Numbered from the stretch's first letter, positions 36,998 to 45,445 are shown. The stretch: DNA of 64,000 bases from Chitinophaga silvisoli (GCF_003412465.1 NZ_QTJV01000010.1:186001-250000); one strand, 5' to 3'. The notes: generated by a model not told the origin, from the letters alone. Made by a program: numbers and translations.

Positions 36998-37123
36998 TGG
37001 CAGCTGGCAAAGGCATCCGGGTAGGTAACGGAAACCCTTTTCCACATCTGGCACAGAAATCGCTGATAGAGGGGTGCATGCCTTTTGACGCAATTAGTCA
37101 AACCCTGGTTTGCATTCGCCACT
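36996..37123 (+). other. Foldable spacer element between pepT and exbB
   Basis: AGTGGC (36996-37001, overlapping the pepT stop) can pair with GCCACT (37118-37123); AAAGGCAT (37009-37016) with ATGCCTTT (37078-37085); and alternatively GCATCC (37013-37018) with GGGTGC (37072-37077). TTGAC and GTCAA (about 37085-37101) form another hairpin. The nested and mutually exclusive helices suggest a structured RNA, but I do not recognise a class, and a degenerate coding remnant is possible. Confidence 0.35.
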
Positions 37124-37213
37124 CATGATATATGGGGATAATATTTTAGGGACATATACGTTAAATGTTTACATAATATTGGTATCTTTCCCTGCTTGTT
37201 GCATTTGATGTAA

Positions 37214-37221
37214 TACTTTTG
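37214..37221 (+). promoter_or_regulatory. -7 promoter box of exbB-exbD
   Basis: TACTTTTG followed by C, 19 bases before the ATG. Three TTG triplets lie upstream but at shorter than usual spacing. Confidence 0.5.
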
Positions 37222-37240
37222 CAAGGTTAAATTTTTATTC

Positions 37241-37957
37241 ATGCTCTTAGGATTAGTAACATTACTCCAGGATTCCTTATTATCGCCCAAGCCTGATACA
37301 GTGGCTGCCGGCACCGAAGCAGTTGCCGCTGCCGATCAGCATATCAGGTTATTAGACCTGCTGGTAAAGGGGGGCGTACTCATGATCCCTCTGGGGATTC
37401 TCTCTGTTATCGCCGTTTTCTCCTTTGTAGAAAGGTATCTCACCATCTCCAAAGCCGGCAAACTGGAAGATAATTTCATGCCAATGATCCGTGATCATAT
37501 CTCCAATGGCAACATCCAGGCTGCCCGTTCTTTGTCTAAGAACACCAACAGCCCTATTGCCCGTATGATCGACAAAGGTATCCAGCGCATAGGTAAGCCT
37601 ATCGAGAGCATTGAAAAGTCTATGGAGAATGTAGGTAAACTGGAAATCTATAAAATGGAAAAGAACCTCGTGATTCTCTCCATCATTTCCGGTATAGCAC
37701 CTATGTTCGGATTCCTGGGTACCATCGCCGGTATGATCCAGACCTTCTTTAATATCTCCATCACTTCCGATATCACACTGGGTACTATCGCCGGTGGTAT
37801 CTATGTGAAGATGATCACTTCTGCAACGGGTCTGATTATCGGTCTGGTGGCCTATATCGGCTACAGCTTCCTGAATGCGCAGATAGACAAGACTATCAAT
37901 AAGATGGAAGCTGCTTCTGCTGAGTTTATCGATATTTTACAGGAGCCAACCAGATAA
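37241..37957 (+). CDS. exbB: MotA/TolQ/ExbB proton channel family protein
   Basis: A 238-residue inner-membrane protein. After a periplasmic N-terminal part (to about residue 42) come a first membrane helix (about 43-65), a cytosolic loop (about 70-145), and two helices (about 145-170 and 187-212). The third helix contains the conserved ITSATGLIIGLVAYIGY pore segment. It is paired with an ExbD gene (8-base gap), so the two form a proton-motive-force-driven complex that energises outer-membrane transport through TonB or a related partner. No tonB follows. Confidence 0.92.
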   Translation: MLLGLVTLLQDSLLSPKPDTVAAGTEAVAAADQHIRLLDLLVKGGVLMIPLGILSVIAVFSFVERYLTISKAGKLEDNFMPMIRDHISNGNIQAARSLSKNTNSPIARMIDKGIQRIGKPIESIEKSMENVGKLEIYKMEKNLVILSIISGIAPMFGFLGTIAGMIQTFFNISITSDITLGTIAGGIYVKMITSATGLIIGLVAYIGYSFLNAQIDKTINKMEAASAEFIDILQEPTR

Positions 37958-37965
37958 TCAAGCTT

Positions 37966-38382
37966 ATGAACTTACGCAACAGAAGAAATAAAAATCATGT
38001 GGAGATGCACAGCGGGGCGCTGAATGACATCTTGTTCATTCTGCTGCTCTTCTTCCTGATCGTATCCACACTGGCCAATCCAAACGTAATCAAGCTGACT
38101 TTGCCAAAGGCAAAGAGCAATACCAAGTCTAAACAGACCGTGGTTGTCAGCATCAATGATAAAAGAGAATTCTTTGTAGGTACCAACAAGGTAGCCTTCG
38201 GAAGCCTGAAGCAGATGCTCGCCGCATCCATCGCACGCGATTCCAAGGAGGTAGATCCTACCATCGTGGTAAATGCAGAAAAATCAGTACCGGTAGAGGA
38301 TGTGGTCTCTATTATGGAAATTGCGCGCGAAATAGGAGCCAAGGTTGTACTGGCAACTACCAAACCGCCTGAAACTAAATAG
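37966..38382 (+). CDS. exbD: ExbD/TolR family biopolymer transporter
   Basis: A 138-residue protein with a single N-terminal membrane helix (ILFILLLFFLIVSTLA, about residues 20-36) and a periplasmic ExbD/TolR-type domain. The proton-carrying aspartate is expected just before the helix, where LNDILFI places one. It follows exbB closely and precedes a strong terminator. No third gene completes a Ton operon. Confidence 0.92.
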   Translation: MNLRNRRNKNHVEMHSGALNDILFILLLFFLIVSTLANPNVIKLTLPKAKSNTKSKQTVVVSINDKREFFVGTNKVAFGSLKQMLAASIARDSKEVDPTIVVNAEKSVPVEDVVSIMEIAREIGAKVVLATTKPPETK

Positions 38383-38474
38383 GGATAGCACTTTCGGGAT
38401 AAGTCTCCGTACTTTACCAATGACTCTGAGAATTACACCGAAGAGGTCTAACAACCATACAAATACGAAATTCA

Positions 38475-38512
38475 AACGGCTCCGGTTCACTTTAGTGCCG
38501 GAGCCGTTTTTT
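38475..38512 (+). terminator. Terminator after exbD
   Basis: AACGGCTCCGG pairs with CCGGAGCCGTT and is followed by a T tract. The 230-base spacer before prmC holds nothing else I can support. Confidence 0.9.
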
Positions 38513-38612
38513 TGCCATCTGAGAAGTAATAAAAAAATGTTAGCTCGCATGCAGATGATAGACTGCTGCTATAAAGACCCGCGATAAATACCAGGGTTTA
38601 ATAATGATAATG

Positions 38613-39470
38613 TTAAAATTTGGTCGCCTTCACCATCCTGTCTTTCCCGAAAAGATCCTGTTTCAACACCACGTCCACGAAGCCCTGTTCCTTCAATAAA
38701 TTCACCGTTTCCGCCCCATATGCCTCATTGATTTCAAAATACAATCCACCCCCGGCTGTCAACTTCTCCAGCGCCAGCAAACCAATCCTCCGGTAGAACC
38801 GAAGCGGATCATGATCCGGCACAAACAGGGCAATACCAGGCTCATAACTCAGTACCTGGTCCTGCATACCCGCACGCTCATGCTCACAGATATAAGGCGG
38901 GTTACTCACAATAATATCAAAAACAGGCAAAGCTGCCGTTGCCTCCGCATCCAGGATATCCACCCGGGAAAAGCTAATATCCAGTGATAGCTTTTCCGCA
39001 TTTCCTGATGCAATTTTCAATGCACCTTCACTGATATCCACTGCACTTACTGCCGCCAAAGGCAGGTTTTTCTTAATCGCCAGCGGTATCGCCCCACTTC
39101 CAGTACCAATATCCAGGATTCTCGGTTGCGTTCCTGCCTTCTTCACATCCTCTATAATCCACTCCGCCAGTTCCTCCGTTTCCGGTCTTGGAATCAACAC
39201 ATCCGGTGTTACGCGGAGCTCCATGCCATAGAACCAGCTCGTTCCGGTCACATACTGCACAGGTTCATTCCTGCGCATGGCCTCCAGGCTGGTACTAAAC
39301 AGGTTCTCCTGGTTCTCAGTGAGTTCCCTGTCTTTATAAACGATCCGGTCCATTTTGCCAAGGCCGGTAATATGCTCCATTAATATATGGGCAATACTGG
39401 CGGCTTCCCGATCGCCATGGATGGGGCTTAGGGCCTGAATGATCTGTATGAATGCTGCCTGAATGGTCAT
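38613..39470 (-). CDS. prmC: Peptide chain release factor N5-glutamine methyltransferase
   Basis: PrmC methylates the GGQ glutamine of release factors. I chose the ATG at 39470, giving 285 residues; the frame opens 23 codons earlier over the ribD promoter. The motif PVQYVTGTSWFYG (about residues 64-76) and RPETEELAEWI (about 93-103), motif I ILDIGTGSGAIPLAI (about 116-130) and the substrate-binding NPPY (about 187-190) are all present. It is divergent from ribD. Confidence 0.94.
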   Translation of the reverse strand: MTIQAAFIQIIQALSPIHGDREAASIAHILMEHITGLGKMDRIVYKDRELTENQENLFSTSLEAMRRNEPVQYVTGTSWFYGMELRVTPDVLIPRPETEELAEWIIEDVKKAGTQPRILDIGTGSGAIPLAIKKNLPLAAVSAVDISEGALKIASGNAEKLSLDISFSRVDILDAEATAALPVFDIIVSNPPYICEHERAGMQDQVLSYEPGIALFVPDHDPLRFYRRIGLLALEKLTAGGGLYFEINEAYGAETVNLLKEQGFVDVVLKQDLFGKDRMVKATKF

Positions 39471-39510
39471 ATGCTCTGGTATAAAAAAGGGAAATTCCCG
39501 GCGTAAACGA

Positions 39511-39518
39511 TATTTTTG
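39511..39518 (+). promoter_or_regulatory. -7 promoter box of ribD
   Basis: TATTTTTG followed by C, 29 bases before the ribD ATG, in the short spacer divergent from prmC. Confidence 0.5.
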
Positions 39519-39547
39519 CAGGCAAAAGTAAAGATACAATCACTATC

Positions 39548-40540
39548 ATGGACGGCCGTACTGATGAATTTTTCATGCTTCGTTGTATTCACCTGGCTAC
39601 CCTGGGAGCAGGGAAGGTGGCCCCGAACCCAATGGTGGGAGCGGTATTGGTACACGAGGGCAGGATAATAGGAGAGGGTTTTCATAGGGTATACGGGCAG
39701 GCCCATGCCGAGGTGAATTGTGTCAATTCCGTAAAAGATGCCGACCGCCACCTGATTCCTGCAGCTACCATGTACGTAAGCCTGGAACCCTGTGCACATT
39801 ATGGCAAAACGCCTCCCTGCGCCAACCTGATCGTAGCTGAAAAGATCCCGGAAGTAGTGATCGGATGTGTAGATACCTTCAGTGCAGTAGCCGGAAAAGG
39901 AATCGCTATCCTCGAAAATGCCGGTGTAAAGGTGCGCACAGGCATCCTGGAGGCTGAATGCAGGGAATTGAACAACCGCTTTTTTACATTTCATGAACAG
40001 AAACGCCCTTATATTATATTAAAATGGGCCGAGTGCCAGGCAGGCTATATGGGTACTGAAGATGGTCATCCTGTACGTATTTCCAATGAATATAGCGATA
40101 GGGTGGTGCATCGCTGGAGGAGCGAGGAAAGTAGCATCCTCGTAGGCAGCCGTACCGCTGTAATGGATAATCCAAGGCTCAATAACCGGCTCTGGACAGG
40201 AAAGAATCCCCTGAGGATCGTGATAGACCCACAGCACAAGGTGCCCCATACACATCACCTGTACGATGAGAGTCAGCCGACCTTCTTCTTCACTGGCCAT
40301 ACCCTGACACAACTGATGAAGGAACTGCATGAAAAAGGGATCCTCAGTGTACTGGTAGAAGGAGGGGCAGCTACCCTGCACCGGTTTATAGCAGAAGAAC
40401 TCTGGGACGAAGCAAGAGTGATCAGGGGCGCGATCACACTACCGGGAGGATTGCCGGCACCCAGGTTAAAGCATGCAAAGTTAACTACTGAAATATCGCT
40501 GGAGGGCGATCATATATTTACATACCACAGGGAACAATAA
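39548..40540 (+). CDS. ribD: Bifunctional riboflavin deaminase/reductase
   Basis: RibD deaminates the GTP-derived pyrimidine and then reduces its ribosyl chain in riboflavin synthesis. The 330-residue protein has the deaminase domain (about residues 1-145) with zinc motif HAE near residue 50 and the cysteines in SLEPCAHYGKTPPC (about 77-90), and a reductase domain (about 150-330) with the ILKWAECQAGYM segment and ILVGSRTAVMDNPRL. It starts a plus-strand run ending at yigZ. The gene after it begins one base after the stop. Confidence 0.95.
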   Translation: MDGRTDEFFMLRCIHLATLGAGKVAPNPMVGAVLVHEGRIIGEGFHRVYGQAHAEVNCVNSVKDADRHLIPAATMYVSLEPCAHYGKTPPCANLIVAEKIPEVVIGCVDTFSAVAGKGIAILENAGVKVRTGILEAECRELNNRFFTFHEQKRPYIILKWAECQAGYMGTEDGHPVRISNEYSDRVVHRWRSEESSILVGSRTAVMDNPRLNNRLWTGKNPLRIVIDPQHKVPHTHHLYDESQPTFFFTGHTLTQLMKELHEKGILSVLVEGGAATLHRFIAEELWDEARVIRGAITLPGGLPAPRLKHAKLTTEISLEGDHIFTYHREQ

Positions 40541-40541
40541 C

Positions 40542-41819
40542 ATGTATAAATTAAGGGCTCCTATATGCATATGGTTATTCATTCTTTGCTCACTGCAGGC
40601 AGTGGGCCAGGGTGATAAATGGACCGGCACCTGGCATATGGACTATGCCCCCACCGGAAGTTCCACCATCAGCATGGAATTTCAGATCAGTGAACCTACG
40701 AACAAAATGCTGTATCCGGCACTCCTTACTGTTAAATACGGCTCCTTTTCAGGTGCGTACGAGGTCTTACTTTGTAAGAAGAATGACCACGAACTAGGCA
40801 TTGGCAGAAATAAATACCCCATCTCGGAAACGCCTTTTAAAATCGGTGCCTGGATGCTGTACCTCAATGGTACGCTGGATTTTAAGCCCAATGGCATTGC
40901 TGTAGAACGCATGTGGATCAACTCATTCGAGTTGTATATGCAGGGATTTTATCATGACGATGAAATCTATGCCATGATGAAAGATTACCTGCGTGAACTG
41001 CTGTCTAAGAAACCGATTTTACTAAAAAAGAAAGATAATATCCCCTGGAAAAGCCCCGATACCCAGCGTATGGTGCATCCTGAAGGTGATTCCATTTACT
41101 TCGGGGTCTACGATAAGATCACGGTGACTGATTCCATCATCCCCGTATTTATCCGGGACGAAGATGTGGATGACAAAGACACCGTAAGTTTTGTGCACAA
41201 TGGTAAGACCCTGCTGAATAAGGAATATGTAAGTCCCGGCGGCTCCCTCTTCCAGGTGAAGCTGGATACGGGTATGAATATACTGGGTTTCTTCGCCGAC
41301 AACTATGGCAGGCTCCCGCCAAACACCGGTTCTTTCCGCATCAAGACAGATAGCCTGGCAGCCGTATACGATTTTCGTGACAAGTCAAATTTCTATTCTA
41401 CTTTCTTAGTAGCACAGGTATACAGGAAGGCATTGCCACAACAGCCAGTACCACCCACACCTCCCGTAGATAAGCGGGTGACGGAGCGGCGTAACAACCT
41501 GCTGGATCAGATCAGTGTAAGCACAGGTGAGGTAGAACTGGAATTGTGGGATGATGCTGCGGAAGATGGAGACAGCATTTCTATCCGACTGAATGACAAA
41601 TTCATCGTAAGCGGATTTCCTGTATTAAAACGCAGACAAAAATTATCAGTTACACTCCAACCGGGCGAAAACCGGATGATATTATTGGCAGACAATTTGG
41701 GAAGTATTCCTCCCAATACCGCCGTGATGAAAATCACCGCAGGTAAGATCAGAAAATACGTGCGCATAAAGACGGATCTGAAGCAGAACAACCTGCTCGT
41801 GATCAATTATACCCCTTAA
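40542..41819 (+). CDS. Hypothetical exported protein with an internally duplicated domain
   Basis: A 425-residue protein with a signal peptide ending in AVGQ (about residue 23). The N-terminal third (about 24-130) is beta-rich and opens with KWTGTW. Two later segments, about 185-270 and 335-415, resemble one another: each ends with a run of the form NxxLxADNxGxxPPNTxxxxI and includes a similar VSFxxNGK or SIRLNDK core, so a domain of about 80 residues appears twice. They are joined by a Pro-rich linker around residue 310. No family is recognised. It is translationally coupled to ribD (1-base gap), probably without functional relation. Confidence 0.75.
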   Translation: MYKLRAPICIWLFILCSLQAVGQGDKWTGTWHMDYAPTGSSTISMEFQISEPTNKMLYPALLTVKYGSFSGAYEVLLCKKNDHELGIGRNKYPISETPFKIGAWMLYLNGTLDFKPNGIAVERMWINSFELYMQGFYHDDEIYAMMKDYLRELLSKKPILLKKKDNIPWKSPDTQRMVHPEGDSIYFGVYDKITVTDSIIPVFIRDEDVDDKDTVSFVHNGKTLLNKEYVSPGGSLFQVKLDTGMNILGFFADNYGRLPPNTGSFRIKTDSLAAVYDFRDKSNFYSTFLVAQVYRKALPQQPVPPTPPVDKRVTERRNNLLDQISVSTGEVELELWDDAAEDGDSISIRLNDKFIVSGFPVLKRRQKLSVTLQPGENRMILLADNLGSIPPNTAVMKITAGKIRKYVRIKTDLKQNNLLVINYTP

Positions 41820-41829
41820 CAAACCAGGC

Positions 41830-42426
41830 ATGGAAGTTTATTTTACTATAGAAAAAACAGCAAGGGCAGAATTCAAGGACAGGGGCAGTAAGTTCCTGGC
41901 CTATGCATGGCCGGTGAAGTCGGTAGAGCAGGTGAAAGAATGCCTGCAGGAAGTGAAGAAAGAACACCCCAAAGCTACACATCATTGTTTTGCGTACAGA
42001 CTGGGTACGGATGGCAATCAGTTTCGCGCCAGTGACGACGGAGAGCCTTCAGGGACTGCCGGCAAGCCAATACTGGGGCAGATCGACAGCAAGGGATTGA
42101 CGGATACACTGGTGGTAGTAGTCCGTTATTTTGGTGGTACATTATTAGGTGCACCGGGCCTGATCAATGCCTATAAGATGTCAGCGTCTATGGTGCTGCA
42201 GGTGATCCCTGCAGTGCAAAAAAATGTAGAGGCCAAATATCACCTGAGTTTTGACTACACGATTCTGAATGATATTATGATGGTGGTGAAGCAGCAGAAC
42301 TGCACAGTGTATGCACAGGAGTTACAGCTGTTTTGCAGTATGGATATTGGGGTGCCGAAGGCCGTAGAAGAGCTGGCACTGTTGAAGCTGAAAGATATTC
42401 ATGGATTAGAGATAAAGAAGGCATAA
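41830..42426 (+). CDS. yigZ: YigZ/IMPACT family protein
   Basis: A 198-residue protein of the UPF0029/IMPACT family. It has the N-terminal domain with the SKFLAYAWPV start, the HHCFAYRLG motif, the SDDGEPSGTAGKPIL motif (about residues 64-78) and VVVVRYFGGTLLGAPGL (about 99-115), then a C-terminal ferredoxin-like domain. Its biochemical role is not well defined; the eukaryotic homologue IMPACT regulates translation through Gcn2. It follows the exported-protein gene by 10 bases and overlaps its terminator at the stop codon. Confidence 0.94.
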   Translation: MEVYFTIEKTARAEFKDRGSKFLAYAWPVKSVEQVKECLQEVKKEHPKATHHCFAYRLGTDGNQFRASDDGEPSGTAGKPILGQIDSKGLTDTLVVVVRYFGGTLLGAPGLINAYKMSASMVLQVIPAVQKNVEAKYHLSFDYTILNDIMMVVKQQNCTVYAQELQLFCSMDIGVPKAVEELALLKLKDIHGLEIKKA

Positions 42427-42440
42427 AGCCTTCTTTATTT
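42416..42440. terminator. Terminator over the end of yigZ
   Basis: AAGAAGGC and GCCTTCTTT pair around ATAAA, with the yigZ stop in the loop and a T-rich tail. It also touches the hbd stop on the other strand. Confidence 0.65.
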
Positions 42441-43335
42441 ATTTAAAGCGATCGCTTACAATCAGGTCTTTATTTCCCTTCTCATACCTGTAAAATCCTT
42501 CCCCGCTTTTCACACCCAGGTAGCCTGCGTTTACCATATTCACTAATAAAGGACATGGGGCATATTTCGGATTCCCGAATCCATCCTGCAGCACCCTTAA
42601 GATAGAGAGACATACATCCAGTCCGATAAAATCAGCCAGTTGCAAAGGCCCCATGGGATGGGCCATTCCCAGTTTCATCACGGTGTCAATTTCTGCCACA
42701 CCTGCTACACCTTCGTACAATGAGCTGATGGCTTCATTGATCATAGGCATCAGGATCCTGTTGGCAATAAAGCCGGGATAATCGTTCACCACGCAGGGCA
42801 CCTTGCCCAGCTGTTCAGAGAGGGCGGCGATCCTTTCGGTCACACTCTTTTCGGTGGCGTAGCCGTTGATGATTTCCACCAGTTTCATAACAGGCACCGG
42901 GTTCATGAAGTGCATGCCTATTACCTTGCCGGGGCGTTTGGTAGCGGCAGCGATTTTCGTGATGGAAATGGAGGAGGTATTGGTGGCGAGGATGGCGGCT
43001 GGTTGGGCATGCAGGTCCAGGTCCTGGAAGATCTTCAGTTTCAGGGCAGTGTTTTCGGTGGCGGCTTCCACGACCAGGTCGGCAGTTTGCACTCCCCCGG
43101 CGAGGTCGGAGGTGGTGCTGATGTTTTGTAAAGTTTGTGCCTTTTTTTCGGCAGTGATGGTTTCTTTTGCTACCTGTCTGTCAAGGTTTTTTTCGATGGT
43201 TTGCAGGGCGCGTTCAAGGGCTGGTGCAGATACGTCGATCAGGGTAACGGTAAAATCGTTTTGGGCAAAGACGTGTGCGATGCCATTGCCCATGGTGCCG
43301 GCACCGATCACGGCAATATTTTTTAATGAGAACAT
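42439..43335 (-). CDS. hbd: 3-hydroxybutyryl-CoA dehydrogenase
   Basis: I chose the ATG at 43335, giving 298 residues, because the NAD-binding motif IAVIGAGTMGNGIAHVFAQ then falls at residues 6-24 and a -7 box lies 15 bases upstream. The catalytic-region segment GMHFMNPVPVMKLVEII, with its conserved His, and the C-terminal helical domain (MGPLQLADFIGLD) are present. It oxidises (S)-3-hydroxybutyryl-CoA with NAD(P), in fatty-acid or butanoate metabolism. It is a single-gene unit, convergent with yigZ. Confidence 0.93.
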   Translation of the reverse strand: MFSLKNIAVIGAGTMGNGIAHVFAQNDFTVTLIDVSAPALERALQTIEKNLDRQVAKETITAEKKAQTLQNISTTSDLAGGVQTADLVVEAATENTALKLKIFQDLDLHAQPAAILATNTSSISITKIAAATKRPGKVIGMHFMNPVPVMKLVEIINGYATEKSVTERIAALSEQLGKVPCVVNDYPGFIANRILMPMINEAISSLYEGVAGVAEIDTVMKLGMAHPMGPLQLADFIGLDVCLSILRVLQDGFGNPKYAPCPLLVNMVNAGYLGVKSGEGFYRYEKGNKDLIVSDRFK

Positions 43336-43350
43336 GGAATTGAATTTGGC

Positions 43351-43358
43351 CAAATTTA
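43351..43358 (-). promoter_or_regulatory. -7 promoter box of hbd
   Basis: TAAATTTG on the minus strand, with 15 bases to the hbd ATG. Confidence 0.45.
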
Positions 43359-43411
43359 AGTGAATAAGGTATTGAAAATACATTTCTGTTTATCACTGAA
43401 AGACCCAAATG

Positions 43412-43450
43412 CCAAAACGGCTCAATCGCATTGCAATTGAGCCGTTTTGG
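43412..43450 (-). terminator. Hairpin after the carboxypeptidase-regulatory-like gene
   Basis: CCAAAACGGCTCAAT (43412-43426) and ATTGAGCCGTTTTGG (43436-43450) form a perfect 15-bp stem. Its loop carries an ATTGCAAT-like core. Only a short T tract follows. Confidence 0.7.
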
Positions 43451-43477
43451 ATATAATGATTTATACTTTTTAATTTG

Positions 43478-44143
43478 CTAATACCCGTACCCGTACGAAT
43501 TATTACTCTTACTCTTGAAATCCCCCCGCTTCCAGGCCTGTATAAATTGTGCCCATGCCAGTGGGTTCATAATATTCTGTGGCGGTAACTGTCCTGCATA
43601 ATACAGGTTCTGAGCCTGCCTGTTGAAGTACATATTGGTAGCTTCAGCAGCATCTGGTGGCACATATCTTGAGATCGCCCTCATTTTTGCCTCTTCCGTA
43701 TTCTTTCGGGCCAGTTCGTACTGATCATCCGGGATATCTGCACTTACAAATGCCTTTTCAAATTCTTCCCTGGAAGGATATGGTTTGATGATTGTAACCG
43801 GCAGGTAAGTAGTATCGTCTACCATGAGTTGCAGCAGGGAATAAGCATTGCCTGGCAAAGTCACTGGAATCCTAAAATCTTTCTTCTTGTAACCAATTGC
43901 TGTGAAGGTCAGTGTATCCCCTTTAAACGCAACGATGGAGAATACCCCCTGCTGGTTAGAGATAGTACCCCTGTTCTGTCCTTTGATGAGAATACTCACT
44001 GCAGGGACAGCTCTCAGGCTATCCGCCGTCATAGTAATACCGGAAATCTGGATGATGCTATCCTTGAACTGCGTTAACTGTGCTTTCAGCAGAAAAGGAA
44101 GGAACAAAAGCGAAAACAGTATGTAGGAAATCTTCTTGTGCAT
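43478..44143 (-). CDS. Exported carboxypeptidase-regulatory-like domain protein
   Basis: I chose the ATG at 44143, giving 221 residues; a long upstream extension is open but has no signal peptide. The signal peptide ends in LLKAQ (about residue 20). The mature N-terminal half is a CarboxypepD_reg-like beta-sandwich, with VSILIKGQNRGTISNQQGVFSI (shortened: NRGTISNQQGVFSI, about residues 57-70) and LTFTAIGYKKKDF (about 77-89), as in many Bacteroidota surface proteins and TonB-receptor extensions. The C-terminal half is Tyr/Asn rich and ends in SYGYGY. There is no TonB plug, so this is a stand-alone accessory. Divergent from mrp. Confidence 0.8.
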   Translation of the reverse strand: MHKKISYILFSLLFLPFLLKAQLTQFKDSIIQISGITMTADSLRAVPAVSILIKGQNRGTISNQQGVFSIVAFKGDTLTFTAIGYKKKDFRIPVTLPGNAYSLLQLMVDDTTYLPVTIIKPYPSREEFEKAFVSADIPDDQYELARKNTEEAKMRAISRYVPPDAAEATNMYFNRQAQNLYYAGQLPPQNIMNPLAWAQFIQAWKRGDFKSKSNNSYGYGY

Positions 44144-44311
44144 GCCGCCTCTAAGATAAATGATTTGAATTAAACATAAGCCATAGGAATGTTTTTCCTC
44201 CACATATAGATGGATGAACGGAAGCAATTGACAAAAACTATGGACAGCGCAGACAAAGTAAATAGCAATTAGGTTAACTTTACAGCCTCGAATTAAAATT
44301 AACAACTATTT

Positions 44312-45409
44312 ATGATCACTACGGAACAGATTTTAAAGGCTTTGAGCAATGTGGAAGAGCCTGATCTGGGGAAGGACCTGGTAACGCTTAACATGGTGAA
44401 AGACATTGAGATAGATGGTAATAAAGTGACGTTCACTGTTGTGCTTACTACCCCTGCCTGTCCACTGAAAGATCTGATCAGAAATGCCTGTATCAATGCT
44501 GTCCATCACCTGGTAAGCAAAGATGCTGAAGTGCATGTAAATATGACTGCCAACGTAAATTCCAACCGTAAGGATGGAAAGAGCCTGCTGCCTGGGGTGA
44601 AAAACATCATCGTAGTAGCTTCCGGAAAGGGAGGTGTAGGTAAGTCTACTGTAGCGGCCAACCTGGCCCTTGCCCTGTCTGAAGGCGGTGCCAAAGTAGG
44701 GTTGATGGATGCAGATATTTACGGACCTTCAGTCCCTATTATGTTTGGGGTTCGTGGTCATCGTCCCATGATGACGAATGTAGACGGAAAAGGCATGATC
44801 GTTCCTTTGGAGAAGCACGGTATCAAGCTGATGTCCATCGGTTTACTGATCGATGAGAAGCAAGCGGTGGTTTGGCGTGGTCCAATGGCCAGCAGTGCCC
44901 TTAAGCAGTTCATCACCGACGTACACTGGGGAGAACTGGATTACCTGGTAATTGATATGCCTCCCGGCACTGGTGATATCCACCTGACCCTGGTACAGAC
45001 GGTACCTGTGACCGGCGCTGTAATTGTGACCACTCCGCAGGATGTGGCGCTGGCAGATGCCAAGAAAGGTATTGCAATGTTCGATGGTCCTCAGATCAAT
45101 GTACCGATTATCGGTCTGGTGGAGAACATGTCTTATTTCACACCGGCTGAACTGCCAAATAACAAGTATTACATCTTTGGTAAAGATGGCGGTAAGCGCC
45201 TGGCAGAAGACCTGGAGATTCCATTCCTGGGTCAGATTCCGATTGTACAGAGCATTCGTGAAGGTGGAGATGAGGGTGTACCGGCTATGCTGGGAGGAGA
45301 AGATGCTACCAAGCTGGCGTTTATGGGATTTGCAAGTACGGCGGCAAGAAGTATTGCGATGAGGAATGCGAATGTAGCGCCTACGAAGATTGTAGAAGTA
45401 TTTGTATAA
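44312..45409 (+). CDS. apbC: Mrp/NBP35 family iron-sulfur carrier ATPase
   Basis: A 365-residue P-loop ATPase. It has an N-terminal MIP18-like (DUF59) domain (about residues 1-85), the deviant Walker A GKGGVGKS (105-112), DADIYGPSVP, and Walker B DYLVIDMPPGTGDIHLT. Members transfer Fe-S clusters to target proteins. The C-terminal CxxC pair that holds the cluster in E. coli Mrp is not present: the corresponding segment reads ENMSYFTPAELPNNKYY with no cysteines. I believe this is common in Bacteroidota, so the protein may bind clusters differently or serve another role. It is divergent from the preceding gene and ends at a strong terminator. Confidence 0.92.
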   Translation: MITTEQILKALSNVEEPDLGKDLVTLNMVKDIEIDGNKVTFTVVLTTPACPLKDLIRNACINAVHHLVSKDAEVHVNMTANVNSNRKDGKSLLPGVKNIIVVASGKGGVGKSTVAANLALALSEGGAKVGLMDADIYGPSVPIMFGVRGHRPMMTNVDGKGMIVPLEKHGIKLMSIGLLIDEKQAVVWRGPMASSALKQFITDVHWGELDYLVIDMPPGTGDIHLTLVQTVPVTGAVIVTTPQDVALADAKKGIAMFDGPQINVPIIGLVENMSYFTPAELPNNKYYIFGKDGGKRLAEDLEIPFLGQIPIVQSIREGGDEGVPAMLGGEDATKLAFMGFASTAARSIAMRNANVAPTKIVEVFV

Positions 45410-45419
45410 ATTTTAAGCA

Positions 45420-45430
45420 GGCCGCAGGCC
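45420..45430 (+). repeat. GGCCGCAGGCC motif, copy 2
   Basis: Identical to the 11-mer at 24588-24598, again located between a stop codon and a terminator. Confidence 0.5.
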
Positions 45431-45445
45431 AAAGCAAAAAAAAAA

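Noticed and set aside
36885-37093. Zinc-finger-like reading of the minus strand after pepT
   Set aside because: The CARCGKGF-like run appears by chance in a frame overlapping pepT antisense, with no start or conservation to support it.
38345-38587. Small frame across the exbD end and terminator
   Set aside because: It overlaps the end of exbD and the terminator hairpin, with no support for translation.
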